Positions 8,107-17,024 of a stretch of 64,000 bases of DNA are shown here, piece after piece. The stretch is from positions 2,790,001 to 2,854,000 of the forward strand of contig NZ_PKQK01000001.1 in assembly GCF_002968835.1 (NCBI RefSeq). The letters run 5' to 3'. The position numbers were made by a program, and so were the translations under genes. Source of the DNA: Paenibacillus sp. PCH8. Lineage in GTDB: Bacteria > Bacillota > Bacilli > Paenibacillales > Paenibacillaceae. The notes below the pieces were generated by a model. The model was not told where the DNA came from, did no database searches, and saw only the letters and a list, made by a program, of their open reading frames with translations. The stretch's first letter is position 1. Each line of letters begins with the position of its first letter.

Positions 8107-11037
8107 ATGGTACAGAGAGCAGGAGAAGGTAGATCAAGAAGAAAGACTGGTTTAATAGGCATGCTGTGTTTGGTAATGATGATCTCATTATTCGGACCTA
8201 TGGTGAATCCTTCGCAGGTATTTGCGGCGACAGGCTTTAGTGGCGGAATGGGAACGGCAGGTGACCCTTATATCATTACAACACCTGAGCAGTTAAATAG
8301 CATTCGCAGTTATGGTAGTAGCTATTTTAAGCTCGGCGATAATATTGATTTGACAGATTACCTTTCTCAAACAGGTGCAGGATATAATGGTGGTAATTAC
8401 TGGACCCCTATTTCTTATTTTTCCGGCACTTTGGATGGTGATGGTTACACGATCAAGGGACTGAAAATAAAAAATAACAATAATTTTATCGGTTTCTTTG
8501 GAGACTTGGCTTCGGGTTCTTATATAAAAAATATTGGATTGGAAAATGTGGAGATCAATAGTAGTGGGATGTTTGTAGGCGGTATAGCAGGTGCTCAAAG
8601 GAGTCAGTCAACCATATCAAACAGTTATGTGACTGGTGACGTTAAAGGAGGTACCTATGTAGGAGGCCTAATCGGATATCAAGATACAGGTGCAGTTATA
8701 GACAGCTATTCTACAGCTAAAGTTAATGCTTCATCTCAAGCAGGTGGTTTAATTGGACTTGAATATCGAAGTTCGAGCAAAAATAGTTATGCTGCAGGTA
8801 GCATCACGGGCAGCTATCCTACCGGTGGGTTGGTGGGCGGTACTTATTCCGGTGCTGACGCTAGTGTACATGTGGATACCTATTATGATCGAGAAGTTTC
8901 AGGCCAATGGGATAATTCGGGCAAGGGAGAACCGAAGTCCACCGCTGAGATGAAATCGAGATCCACATTTTTGACCTGGGATTTAGCCAGTGCGTGGTTT
9001 ATCAAAGAGGGTCATTATCCGGAGTTGCAAGTCTTCCTGGCTGAAACGCCTACGGCGGATGTTGAAGGTGGGCCTGTTGCGTGGAAATCAGAGATTGCGC
9101 TTAGCAGCGGGACGACGAACGCATCGATCTATTATACGACGAACGGCGATGAGCCAACGCTGAACAGTACACGATACATCTCACCAATCGTGGCGACGGA
9201 AGATATGACCATTAAGGCGATTGCTGTTAAAGGGACGACATATAATGAAGTGATGACCGAAAGCTATACGGTTATAGGGAAAGCAGAAGCACCCACAACG
9301 GGAAGTTTGTTGCCAGGCACAGACTTCGACACCACGCAATTGAATGGTGTAACGGATGTGATGGAGTACAAAGTAAATAACGGGAATTACAATGCAGTGT
9401 CAACGGATGATACTTCGGTTGATAACATTGCTGTACAGGCAGGTGATACAATCTCTGTCCGTATAATCGAAGGACCTAGTGATCCAGCATCTGAGGTTCA
9501 AGTCTTAACGGTTGGTCAGGCAAATATTCATACCAGAAGCACAGCGTCCACGTTGACTTCGACCATTGGATTGGTCAGCACAGGTGGAACACCGAATGAA
9601 ACGATCACGAATATTACTTACGGAACAACTTTAGCCACGTTTAAGGGAGCAATCACACTCGCAGCTGGTGCAACATTTGAAGTCTATGAGGCGGACGGAA
9701 TCAATCCAGCGGTCACCTTAGCCACAGGGGATAAGGTCATTGTTACAGCACAGGATACAACAATGAAGACCACGTACACCGTAACGATGCAAGAAGGTCC
9801 ACCAGCGGGAATGTATTTATCACCAGGAACCAACGTGGATACAACGCGTTTGAATGGTGTTACGGATGCGATGGAGTACAATGTGAATAACGAGAGTTAT
9901 GTTGCCATTGCAACGGGTGATAATTCAGTAGATAACATTAGTGTACAAGCAGGGGATGAGATCACTGTTCGTACAGCGGCTACACTGGATATACCGGCAT
10001 CCATTGAGCAAGTATTGACGGTTGGTCCAGCGGACATAAAGGCCAAGAGCAGAGTGTCCACGTTGACTTCGACCATCGGAACAGTGAGCACAGGTGGCAC
10101 ATCGAATGAAACGATCACGAACATTCCTTACGGAACAACATTAGCCGCGTTGAAGGTAGCGATTACACCAGCAGCCGATGCGACATTTGAAGTCTATGAG
10201 GCGGACGGAATAACCCCAGCGGGCACTTTAGCAACGGGGAGCAAGGTTATTGTTACGGCACAGGATACAACCACGAAGACTACTTATGTCGTGAGAGTGG
10301 AATCAGAAACAACACCAATAACACCAACGACACCAACAGGGCAAACACCAACGCCGGTTCCAGCACCAGCACCAGCACCAGTACCAACACCAGTACCAAC
10401 ACCATCAGAACCAGAACCAACGCCAGTTGTAAGCAAACCTGTATACAATGACAAGGTGGATAAAAAGGTAGTAGCTGATATTAAACGGAAGGCTGAATCA
10501 GCAAGTTCAACAACCCTTAGCGATGTGAAAATGACTTCCTGGAGTTATGATGATATTGATTATGCTATACGAGCTGGAATTATTAAGGGATATACAGATG
10601 GTTCATTCCGAGGTGAGACGAAAGTAACTCGTGGGGAATTTGCTCAGATGCTCGTCAAAGCCCTTGGATTAACAGCTACAGGAACTGAAGTTGTTGCAGA
10701 TGCAACCGGTCATTTTGCTGAAGATGCTATTCGTGCCCTTCTTGAAAAAGGAATCATGACCGGATATGCGGATGGAAGTTTCGGTCCTAATCGTGAAATT
10801 AAACGAGCTGAGATTGCAGCACTATTGGCCAGAGTTCTTGACCTAACCCAGTTGAATACCAACGCTAAATTTGAGGATATTAATGGTAGCTGGGCAAAAG
10901 ATTCAATTAACGCTTTAGGTAATGCCGGAATTATCAATGGCAAGAAAGAACTTGAATTTACGCCTAATGCCAATGCTTCTAGAGAAGAATCGGTTGTGTT
11001 GATCGTTCGACTTCTTAAATTGATCCCTACTGAATAG
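8107..11037 (+). CDS. SLH-domain cell-surface protein with GLUG and chitobiase-type repeats
   Basis: Secreted 976-aa protein predicted to attach to the cell wall through three SLH domains. Signal peptide about 1-40 (PSQVFAATG). Residues about 70-250 contain GLUG-type repeats (GGLIGYQDTGAVIDSY). About 315-385 is a chitobiase/hexosaminidase C-terminal-like domain (IYYTTNGDEPT, TIKAIAVKG). About 395-735 holds two copies of a 170-aa unit (DTTQLNGVTD / DTTRLNGVTD, then TYTVTM / TYVVRV). A Pro-Thr-Ala linker (about 735-775) precedes the SLH domains at about 800-976 (AIRAGIIKGYTDGSF, LEKGIMTGYADGSF, LGNAGIINGKKELEF). The third SLH lacks the usual DGSF turn. SLH domains normally bind pyruvylated secondary cell-wall polymer. 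No catalytic domain is visible; an adhesive or structural role is an inference. Confidence 0.85.
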   Translation: MVQRAGEGRSRRKTGLIGMLCLVMMISLFGPMVNPSQVFAATGFSGGMGTAGDPYIITTPEQLNSIRSYGSSYFKLGDNIDLTDYLSQTGAGYNGGNYWTPISYFSGTLDGDGYTIKGLKIKNNNNFIGFFGDLASGSYIKNIGLENVEINSSGMFVGGIAGAQRSQSTISNSYVTGDVKGGTYVGGLIGYQDTGAVIDSYSTAKVNASSQAGGLIGLEYRSSSKNSYAAGSITGSYPTGGLVGGTYSGADASVHVDTYYDREVSGQWDNSGKGEPKSTAEMKSRSTFLTWDLASAWFIKEGHYPELQVFLAETPTADVEGGPVAWKSEIALSSGTTNASIYYTTNGDEPTLNSTRYISPIVATEDMTIKAIAVKGTTYNEVMTESYTVIGKAEAPTTGSLLPGTDFDTTQLNGVTDVMEYKVNNGNYNAVSTDDTSVDNIAVQAGDTISVRIIEGPSDPASEVQVLTVGQANIHTRSTASTLTSTIGLVSTGGTPNETITNITYGTTLATFKGAITLAAGATFEVYEADGINPAVTLATGDKVIVTAQDTTMKTTYTVTMQEGPPAGMYLSPGTNVDTTRLNGVTDAMEYNVNNESYVAIATGDNSVDNISVQAGDEITVRTAATLDIPASIEQVLTVGPADIKAKSRVSTLTSTIGTVSTGGTSNETITNIPYGTTLAALKVAITPAADATFEVYEADGITPAGTLATGSKVIVTAQDTTTKTTYVVRVESETTPITPTTPTGQTPTPVPAPAPAPVPTPVPTPSEPEPTPVVSKPVYNDKVDKKVVADIKRKAESASSTTLSDVKMTSWSYDDIDYAIRAGIIKGYTDGSFRGETKVTRGEFAQMLVKALGLTATGTEVVADATGHFAEDAIRALLEKGIMTGYADGSFGPNREIKRAEIAALLARVLDLTQLNTNAKFEDINGSWAKDSINALGNAGIINGKKELEFTPNANASREESVVLIVRLLKLIPTE

Positions 11038-11054
11038 ACAGTGAAGCTGTTATC

Positions 11055-11072
11055 ATGGGGGCATCACCCCAT
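11055..11072. terminator. Short GC hairpin after the SLH gene
   Basis: ATGGGG and CCCCAT pair around a six-base loop 17 bases after the stop codon. There is no T tract, so terminator function is uncertain. Confidence 0.3.
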
Positions 11073-11095
11073 CAAGTAGAAACAAAAAAGACATC

Positions 11096-11248
11096 TTAAT
11101 CTGCGGCCGTTTCCCGGTAATCCACCGGGGGACGGTTGTTTAGTTTCTTCTGAAATCGCTCCTGGTGATAGAACAAGATATTCTCGCTTACTTGCTGTTC
11201 CAGTTCCGCTTTACTTACTTCAACGTATCCGTTGATGGATAGCAGTTC
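11096..11248 (-). pseudogene. IS3-family transposase orfB C-terminal remnant
   Basis: Reading the minus strand from about 11248 to a TAA at 11096 gives 50 codons of a typical IS3 orfB tail: ELEQQVSENILFYHQERFQKK followed by LNNRPPVDYRE. Upstream the similarity fades and no other transposase part or inverted repeat was found. It differs in sequence from the intact element at 61.6-63.0 kb. The following 11249-11477 holds nothing recognisable. Confidence 0.6.
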
Positions 11249-11477
11249 AAAAAGTGGGCTCTATGTTTCCACTATAAGATCTTCTCCTAGTTGTACATAT
11301 TCCAGCCTTTGTATAGCTGAAGCCCTGGGCGTAAATAGTTGTTGTTTATTGATAATGGTGAATTGACCCCTGTCGTTTGTACACACCGTTAGTTTAGTAT
11401 CTGAATATTACTATCAGGTGAGCTTAATTCCAAATACTGCTAGAGTCAGAGGTTCATAAAAAGGTGGGATGGAGAAA

Positions 11478-11837
11478 ATGGCTATATTATCAACGGGGCC
11501 GATAGAAAACAATCCTGTTTCCGGGGTTAGACCGACACAACAGGTAACGATCAGATTAGTAAGTCGGGCTGCTGTGGATTCTGTATCAGTATCCGTTCAG
11601 GGGTACGTGCTAAGTACAACAAGAACGCTGTATGTGAGTGAATTGATCAGTATTGCCCCTAACGAAGCAGTGACCAGAAATTATTTTGCAAATTTAGATG
11701 CTTTTGAGTTTGTTTTTGAAACAAGTATGGAAGGGGTGAAAGAAGTAGGAATTTCAGTCTGGGGCAAACAAGCGTCCGGACAATTGGTTGATGCACACCG
11801 GGTGGTGGAGCACGAAAAAACAGTTAAGAACATCTAG
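11478..11837 (+). CDS. Stand-alone paralogue of the collagen-like protein's N-terminal domain
   Basis: 119-aa protein of unknown function. The start at 11478 is set by GGTGGG nine bases upstream and by alignment with the next gene: [16 protein letters not shown] here, [16 protein letters not shown] there. The ATG at 11469 overlaps the ribosome site. The whole protein matches residues 1-115 of the collagen-like protein starting at 11872 (shared VRPTQ, LYVSE, IAPN, YFANLDAFEF / [17 protein letters not shown]). It has no signal peptide and looks beta-rich. Only 34 bases separate the two genes, so they are probably one operon. Inference: a capping or assembly partner for the collagen-like filament, possibly on the spore surface. 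Confidence 0.7.
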   Translation: MAILSTGPIENNPVSGVRPTQQVTIRLVSRAAVDSVSVSVQGYVLSTTRTLYVSELISIAPNEAVTRNYFANLDAFEFVFETSMEGVKEVGISVWGKQASGQLVDAHRVVEHEKTVKNI

Positions 11838-11871
11838 CAGATAAAATCTACTCAAAAGAGGTGATGTAGCG

Positions 11872-14169
11872 ATGAGCTTTTTATCAACAGGGCCAATAGA
11901 AAATAATTCGGTTAGCGGTGTAAGACCGACTCAGACAGTTACTGTCAGAATTGATAACCGCAGTGATGTGACAGCCTCAACGGTACAAATACAAGGGTAT
12001 TACATGGATGGTGGAATAAGAGTTCTGTATGTCAGTGAGACTTTTAACATCGCACCAAATCAAGTGCTAACTAACAACTATTATGCCAATTTTGATGCTT
12101 TCGAGTTTACTTTTACAACAACAGCGATGGTTAATGATCCTATTCAAGTATCGGTATGGGGGAAGAGCACCACAGGCTCTTTGGTAACAGCCCATCGTTT
12201 GGTTTCTTCCGAATTGCTGGGTGAAATCCCAAGCATCACCGGAGCCACAGGCGCAACCGGGGCTACGGGTGCGACGGGTACAGCAGGCACAACGGGAGTG
12301 ACAGGTGCGACGGGTACAGCAGGAACAACGGGAGTAACAGGTGCGACGGGAACAGCAGGTACAACCGGAGTAACAGGTGCGACAGGAACAGCAGGAACAA
12401 CGGGAGTAACAGGTGCGACGGGAACAGCAGGTACAACCGGAGTAACAGGTGCGACAGGTACAGCAGGCACAACCGGAGTGACAGGTGCGACGGGTACAGC
12501 AGGTACAACCGGAGTGACAGGTGCGACAGGTACAGCAGGCACAACCGGAGTGACAGGTGCGACGGGTACAGCAGGTACAACCGGAGTGACAGGTGCGACG
12601 GGTACAGCAGGTACAACCGGAGTGACAGGTGCGACAGGTACAGCAGGTACAACCGGAGTAACAGGTGCGACAGGTACAGCAGGCACAACCGGAGTGACAG
12701 GTGCGACGGGCACAGCAGGTACAACCGGAGTAACAGGTGCGACGGGTACAGCAGGCACAACCGGAGTGACGGGAGCTACAGGAACAGCAGGCACAACCGG
12801 AGTGACGGGAGCTACAGGAACAGCAGGAACAACCGGAGTAACAGGAGCGACGGGAACAGCAGGTACAACCGGAGTGACAGGTGCGACGGGTACAGCAGGA
12901 ACAACCGGAGTGACAGGTGCGACGGGAACAGCAGGCACAACCGGAGTAACGGGAGCTACAGGAACAGCAGGTACAACCGGAGTAACAGGAGCGACAGGAA
13001 CAGCAGGAACAACTGGAGTAACGGGAGCTACAGGAACAGCAGGTACAACCGGAGTAACAGGAGCGACAGGAACAGCAGGAACAACTGGAGTGACAGGTGC
13101 GACAGGAACAACAGGAACAACGGGAGTAACAGGTGTGACGGGAACAGCAGGAACAACTGGAGTGACAGGTGCGACAGGAACAACAGGAACAACGGGAGTA
13201 ACAGGTGTGACGGGAACAGCAGGAACAACTGGAGTGACAGGTGCGACAGGAACAGCAGGCACAACCGGAGTGACAGGTGCGACAGGAACAACAGGAACAA
13301 CGGGAGTAACAGGTGCGACAGGAACAGCAGGTACAACCGGAGTAACGGGAGCTACAGGAACAGCAGGTACAACGGGAGTAACTGGTGTGACGGGAACAGC
13401 AGGTACAACCGGAGTAACGGGAGCTACAGGAACAGCAGGTACAACGGGAGTAACTGGTGTGACGGGAGCTACAGGTACAGCAGGTACAACTGGAGTGACA
13501 GGTGCGACGGGTACAGCAGGAACAACTGGAGTGACAGGTGCGACGGGCACAACTGGAGTGACAGGTGCGACGGGTACAGCAGGTACAACCGGAGTAACAG
13601 GCGCGACGGGTACAGCAGGCACAACCGGAGTCACAGGTGCGACAGGTTCTGGAGCAATCATTCCTTATGCATCAGGACTTCCAGTGGCGCTGACTACGGT
13701 ATTAGGTGGACTTTTGAATACCTCAAGTTTAGTTGGTTTTGGTAACAATGCTACAGGAGTAAGTGTTAACGGAGGAATTATTGATCTCACAGGCGCTGCA
13801 GGCACACTGCTTAACTTCGCTTTCTCGGCATCTCGTGCAGGAACGATTACTTCACTGGCCGCTTATTTCAGTACGACAGCTGGACTTAGCTTGATTGCAT
13901 CTACAGTAACCATAACTGCACAATTATTCCGTTCCACTACACCTAATAACTCCTTTACGGCTGTACCGGGTGCATTGGTAACCTTGGCTCCCCCATTGAC
14001 TGGCGTTTTATCATTGGGCACAATATCCAGCGGATTGACTACAGGACTGAGTATTCCGGTAGCCGCCGGTGACCGCCTGCTTATGGTATTCTCTGCATCC
14101 GTAACAGCCGGAGTTGATGTGGCTACAACCTTAGCCGGATATGCAAGCGGCAGTCTTACCATCGCTTAA
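11872..14169 (+). CDS. Collagen-like protein with BclB-type C-terminal domain
   Basis: 765-aa protein in three parts. Residues 1-120 are the N-terminal domain shared with the preceding gene. About 124-590 is an uninterrupted Gly-X-Y stretch built mainly from the 12-residue unit [12 protein letters not shown], Thr-rich as in glycosylated bacterial collagens. About 595-765 matches the exosporium glycoprotein BclB C-terminal domain ([52 protein letters not shown]). Ribosome site AGAGGTGA sits seven bases before ATG 11872. No signal peptide, as expected for spore-surface proteins assembled in the mother cell. A hair-like spore-surface protein is inferred from the BclA/BclB families; promoter control by late sporulation sigma factors is plausible but not demonstrated. 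Confidence 0.85.
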   Translation: MSFLSTGPIENNSVSGVRPTQTVTVRIDNRSDVTASTVQIQGYYMDGGIRVLYVSETFNIAPNQVLTNNYYANFDAFEFTFTTTAMVNDPIQVSVWGKSTTGSLVTAHRLVSSELLGEIPSITGATGATGATGATGTAGTTGVTGATGTAGTTGVTGATGTAGTTGVTGATGTAGTTGVTGATGTAGTTGVTGATGTAGTTGVTGATGTAGTTGVTGATGTAGTTGVTGATGTAGTTGVTGATGTAGTTGVTGATGTAGTTGVTGATGTAGTTGVTGATGTAGTTGVTGATGTAGTTGVTGATGTAGTTGVTGATGTAGTTGVTGATGTAGTTGVTGATGTAGTTGVTGATGTAGTTGVTGATGTAGTTGVTGATGTAGTTGVTGATGTAGTTGVTGATGTAGTTGVTGATGTTGTTGVTGVTGTAGTTGVTGATGTTGTTGVTGVTGTAGTTGVTGATGTAGTTGVTGATGTTGTTGVTGATGTAGTTGVTGATGTAGTTGVTGVTGTAGTTGVTGATGTAGTTGVTGVTGATGTAGTTGVTGATGTAGTTGVTGATGTTGVTGATGTAGTTGVTGATGTAGTTGVTGATGSGAIIPYASGLPVALTTVLGGLLNTSSLVGFGNNATGVSVNGGIIDLTGAAGTLLNFAFSASRAGTITSLAAYFSTTAGLSLIASTVTITAQLFRSTTPNNSFTAVPGALVTLAPPLTGVLSLGTISSGLTTGLSIPVAAGDRLLMVFSASVTAGVDVATTLAGYASGSLTIA
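12246..13643 (+). repeat. 36-bp tandem repeat array encoding Gly-X-Y collagen units
   Basis: About 38 imperfect copies of a 36-bp unit ([12 protein letters not shown] in protein), with synonymous drift and a few Ala/Thr or Ala/Val swaps; near 13.46-13.57 kb some units are out of the regular 12-residue phase. Such arrays change copy number easily, so the length may vary between strains or assemblies. Confidence 0.9.
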
Positions 14170-14198
14170 CGAAAAATGGGCATATAACAAGTTCATAG

Positions 14199-14241
14199 AC
14201 AGGGACCCCTTACGATGATTGTGAGAGGTCCCTGTTTATTG
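14199..14241 (+). terminator. Terminator after the collagen-like gene
   Basis: ACAGGGACC (14199-14207) pairs exactly with GGTCCCTGT (14227-14235), followed by TTATT. Confidence 0.8.
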
Positions 14242-14367
14242 GTGAGCACAATTAGTAAAGCATAGCGCTATTGGATCGGATGTCGGCATTAGTACCAATG
14301 CTTCTAGAGAGAATCCGTTATTCCTTTGTTCTCGCGATAAACGTGATTATTCTGGACAGCAGGGAGG

Positions 14368-14528
14368 TTATCCCAGATAGGACTTCAAAACGGAATCCGC
14401 CCTTCTCATATCAAAAATCGAAACAGTGCGATCACCTACCGTTTGCTCCACGAGTGGTTTATATTCAGCGATTTTAGCGTCAGAGAGTGAGTTGCCTTCC
14501 TTCCATGAGCTGCTGAAACCAGCCTTTT
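14368..14528 (-). pseudogene. Possible C-terminal gene remnant, unidentified
   Basis: In 14242-14697 no intact gene is seen. One minus-strand frame reads through about 53 codons with protein-like composition (KAGFSSSWKEGNSLSDAKIA, VEQTVGDRTVSIFDMRRADS) to a TAA at 14368, and is closed by an in-frame stop just upstream. I do not recognise the family; it could be chance. Confidence 0.25.
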
Positions 14529-14697
14529 ATGTGGTGACGTTATTATATAATGATATTACTGGACTCTTGCAAAAAAACTGAAATAAAGCGCTTGTAATGC
14601 GATATACATATTCCGAAGTCTAAATGAATTGTGTTGCAAGTAAAAAACGATTTATAATAACAGATGTATAAAAATACATATTTTAGGGAGAGTCAAG

Positions 14698-15636
14698 ATG
14701 GGAAAAAGATTGTTAGTAGCACTATTAAGTATGATCATGTTATTTGGAGTGGTACCCGCATATGGTGTTGGAACTTCTGGGAATTCTTTAATATGGGAGG
14801 GTTATAACGACAACGGAAGATTGGTGGGTATTAATTTCACTACGTTTACAGGCAAAAAAAGCACAACGAAATCTATTTATAATAAGCAAGCTTCACAGCA
14901 AAAAATTATTGGGAATTGGATTTATTTTTTAGTAGAGGACGAAGAAGATCATTATTCTATCGCTAAGATTAAAACAGATGGTTCGGCATTCGCTTATGTA
15001 TCCCAAGATGATAATTTTGCAAGTTTTGATGTTGCTGGAGATACGATTTACTTTGTGAAAAGTGAATACAACGGTAATTTGTACGATGATTTGTCCTTTG
15101 GCTCAATGAAGACAGATGGTACGGAGAAACAGATTATTTTGCCTGTATCTCCTTTTTATAATTTTGAGATTAATAAAGAGTATGTATACTATACGGAGCG
15201 GCATACAGATTTGTTTTATCGTATGAAAAAAGATGGTACCGCAACTAAGGCATTATCCTCAAAAGGTGTGTCAGTATACAAATTTTATGGTAATGTGTTG
15301 TTTTTTTCTGAGATGATAGATGGAGGCTACAGTTCCAGAGGTGTCTTTGCAGAGTTGGATGGAACAAGGAAAGAGACATTTGCATCAGATGGTTACATTC
15401 ATCCCTTAGCATATTTAAATAATAAGTTCTATTACCGAAAAAATACGATAGACAAAGTAGGCAATACTAAAAGTATTATTTATGTTTATAATCGCTATAC
15501 AGGTAAGAAGAATAAATTTGCTTCTATAGATTATTATGATCGCTTTTTAGGACAAGTTGGAAACAGTCTTGCATTCCTAACCTATCCAAAAGGGGATGTG
15601 TATAAAATTGGGCTTGAGGGGAAAGTGAATAAATAA
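14698..15636 (+). CDS. Secreted DUF5050-like beta-propeller protein, copy 1
   Basis: 312 aa with a signal peptide (MGKRLLVALLSMIMLFGVVP AYG). The mature part has repeated blade-like motifs (GNWIYFLVED, GDTIYFVKS, EYVYYTE, NVLFFSEM, NKFYYRK) and the triplets KTDGSAFAY, KTDGTEKQI and KKDGTATKA, typical of DUF5050/TolB-like propeller proteins. Function unknown. A close paralogue lies at 22465-23439; both genes share the upstream segment AAAATACATATTTTAGGGAG and a terminator of the same style. AT-richer codon use than the neighbours suggests acquisition by transfer. Ribosome site AGGGAGAG precedes the ATG. Confidence 0.75.
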   Translation: MGKRLLVALLSMIMLFGVVPAYGVGTSGNSLIWEGYNDNGRLVGINFTTFTGKKSTTKSIYNKQASQQKIIGNWIYFLVEDEEDHYSIAKIKTDGSAFAYVSQDDNFASFDVAGDTIYFVKSEYNGNLYDDLSFGSMKTDGTEKQIILPVSPFYNFEINKEYVYYTERHTDLFYRMKKDGTATKALSSKGVSVYKFYGNVLFFSEMIDGGYSSRGVFAELDGTRKETFASDGYIHPLAYLNNKFYYRKNTIDKVGNTKSIIYVYNRYTGKKNKFASIDYYDRFLGQVGNSLAFLTYPKGDVYKIGLEGKVNK

Positions 15637-15650
15637 ATCTGGTTAGATTC

Positions 15651-15675
15651 GCCCGCGTTCTTCGTGGGCTTTTTG
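15651..15675 (+). terminator. Terminator after DUF5050-like copy 1
   Basis: GCCCGCG pairs with CGTGGGC (one G:T) around a five-base loop, followed by TTTTT. Confidence 0.75.
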
Positions 15676-15833
15676 TTACTTTCCAAAACGTTTCCCTGGT
15701 AGCACGGGATTCTTCTCATAAGTATCGAGTATCAAGACGGAAAATGTTGATGTCATGACCTCTCAATGATCTAAAGAAAATCGCCGAATTCTCCATGTGC
15801 AAAGAAGAGGGATGTCCTGTATTCTATTTTAAG

Positions 15834-15848
15834 TGATATTGATTCTCA
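15834..15848 (+). promoter_or_regulatory. Fur box ahead of the siderophore-binding lipoprotein
   Basis: TGATATTGATTCTCA matches 13 of 15 positions of the 7-1-7 Fur consensus TGATAATNATTATCA and lies 34 bases before the start codon, so repression when iron is plentiful is expected. Confidence 0.7.
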
Positions 15849-15882
15849 TTACTGAATACTGACAAGCGAGGAGATTTATTTA

Positions 15883-16914
15883 ATGAAACGAAGAGGTACG
15901 TATAGCATCATGTCAGCAGCAATGATATTGCTGTTGGTCTTTATTATGGCGGGATGTGGCACACAAGCCGATAGCGGTTCGTCCACCGGAAGCCAGACGG
16001 CTTCGTCATCGACGGACGCAGGAACTGCGAGTCAGGAAGAGACGGCATCTGCCAGCGCTTCACAAACGAAATCTTTCACGGATTCTAACGGAACAAAAGA
16101 AATTCCCGTGGAGGCGCAGCGGGTTTTTTCTATCAGTGCAACAACGCAACTGTTGGCTCTGGGCATTACGCCGGTAGGCGGACTTCAATATGAAATTGAT
16201 CAGGATTATTATTTGAAAAATGCTGCCAGCGAAGTTGAAATCGCCGGAGACTACCCACCTAATATGGAAGCAGTGACAGCACTTCAGCCTGATCTGATCA
16301 TCGCATCCTCCTTTGTTGAATCGGATGTGATCGAACAATTGGAGAAAATCGCTCCAACGGTGATCTATCCATGGGAAGATAATCTGTACGATCAACTAAG
16401 ATATATTGGCGATATCGTAGGCAAAAAAGCGGAAGAATGGATAACGAAACACGAGGCCAAAGCAGCAGAACGCAAAGCCGAGATGAGTAACCTGGTTGGA
16501 GCAGACCAGACGGTGGCGGCTGTTGAAATCTTCAAGGATTCATTCCAAGTCGCAGGCACTCGAAACATGGGGTTTGTATTGCACGACCTGCTTGGATTAA
16601 AGCGCATGGCATGGGTTCAGGAAGAGGTTGACAAAAGCGATGGATTCGTCGTGTACACGGAGCCGCAGTCACTGGAGAAATTACCTGAGATTACCGCGGA
16701 TTATTTGATCATCAAGGTCAATGATACCCAACCGGGTTCAACGGAATTTTATGAGAAAATGCAGGAATCGAGCCTGTGGAAAAACCTCCCTGCGGTCAAA
16801 AACGGCAACGTCTTCATTGTTCCACATGACAAATGGTGGTCTTACACGTTATTCTCCACGGATGCTCTGCTAGATGAAGCGGTGGAATTGTTCAAAAAAC
16901 ATAATCAAAAATGA
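15883..16914 (+). CDS. Iron-siderophore ABC transporter substrate-binding lipoprotein
   Basis: 343-aa lipoprotein of the FhuD/BtuF periplasmic-binding class (PF01497). Lipobox LLLVFIMAGC with the lipidated Cys at about 25, then a Ser-Thr-rich linker. The binding domain runs from about 62 to 343: KSFTDSNGTKEIPVEAQRV, LGITPVGG, EAVTALQPDLIIASSF, AGTRNMGF, and the C-terminal PHDKWWSYT. It captures a ferric siderophore outside the membrane for a FecCD-type permease. No permease or ATPase follows; an inferred partner could be the permease/ATPase pair at 58-60 kb. A Fur box precedes it and the Fur-associated regulator at 17025 follows, so the pair is an iron-starvation unit. Confidence 0.85.
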   Translation: MKRRGTYSIMSAAMILLLVFIMAGCGTQADSGSSTGSQTASSSTDAGTASQEETASASASQTKSFTDSNGTKEIPVEAQRVFSISATTQLLALGITPVGGLQYEIDQDYYLKNAASEVEIAGDYPPNMEAVTALQPDLIIASSFVESDVIEQLEKIAPTVIYPWEDNLYDQLRYIGDIVGKKAEEWITKHEAKAAERKAEMSNLVGADQTVAAVEIFKDSFQVAGTRNMGFVLHDLLGLKRMAWVQEEVDKSDGFVVYTEPQSLEKLPEITADYLIIKVNDTQPGSTEFYEKMQESSLWKNLPAVKNGNVFIVPHDKWWSYTLFSTDALLDEAVELFKKHNQK

Positions 16915-16925
16915 AGAGCTGGCGT

Positions 16926-16953
16926 AAAAGCTCCCTGTACATAGGGGGCTTTT
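16926..16953 (+). terminator. Terminator between binding protein and regulator
   Basis: AAAAGC-CCCT pairs with AGGG-GCTTTT around GTACAT; the stem is followed by a short T-rich tail. Confidence 0.65.
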
Positions 16954-16988
16954 CTGCATATCTGAATTGTCGTACAATAAGTTTTAGA

Positions 16989-17003
16989 TGAGAATTGTTT
17001 TCA
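16989..17003 (+). promoter_or_regulatory. Fur box ahead of the AraC-type regulator
   Basis: TGAGAATTGTTTTCA matches 12 of 15 positions of the Fur consensus. It covers an upstream TTG (16995) that could be mistaken for the start codon; the regulatory site argues for the later GTG start. Confidence 0.6.
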
Positions 17004-17024
17004 TTTAGAAAAGGTGAACATACG

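Noticed and set aside
12246-13643. CRISPR-like array
   Set aside because: The repeats are contiguous 36-bp coding units without unique spacers.
12144-13661. A 505-codon minus-strand frame across the collagen gene
   Set aside because: It is the mirror of the 36-bp Gly-X-Y repeat, which happens to lack stops on the other strand; Pro-Val repeats, no ribosome site or signal.
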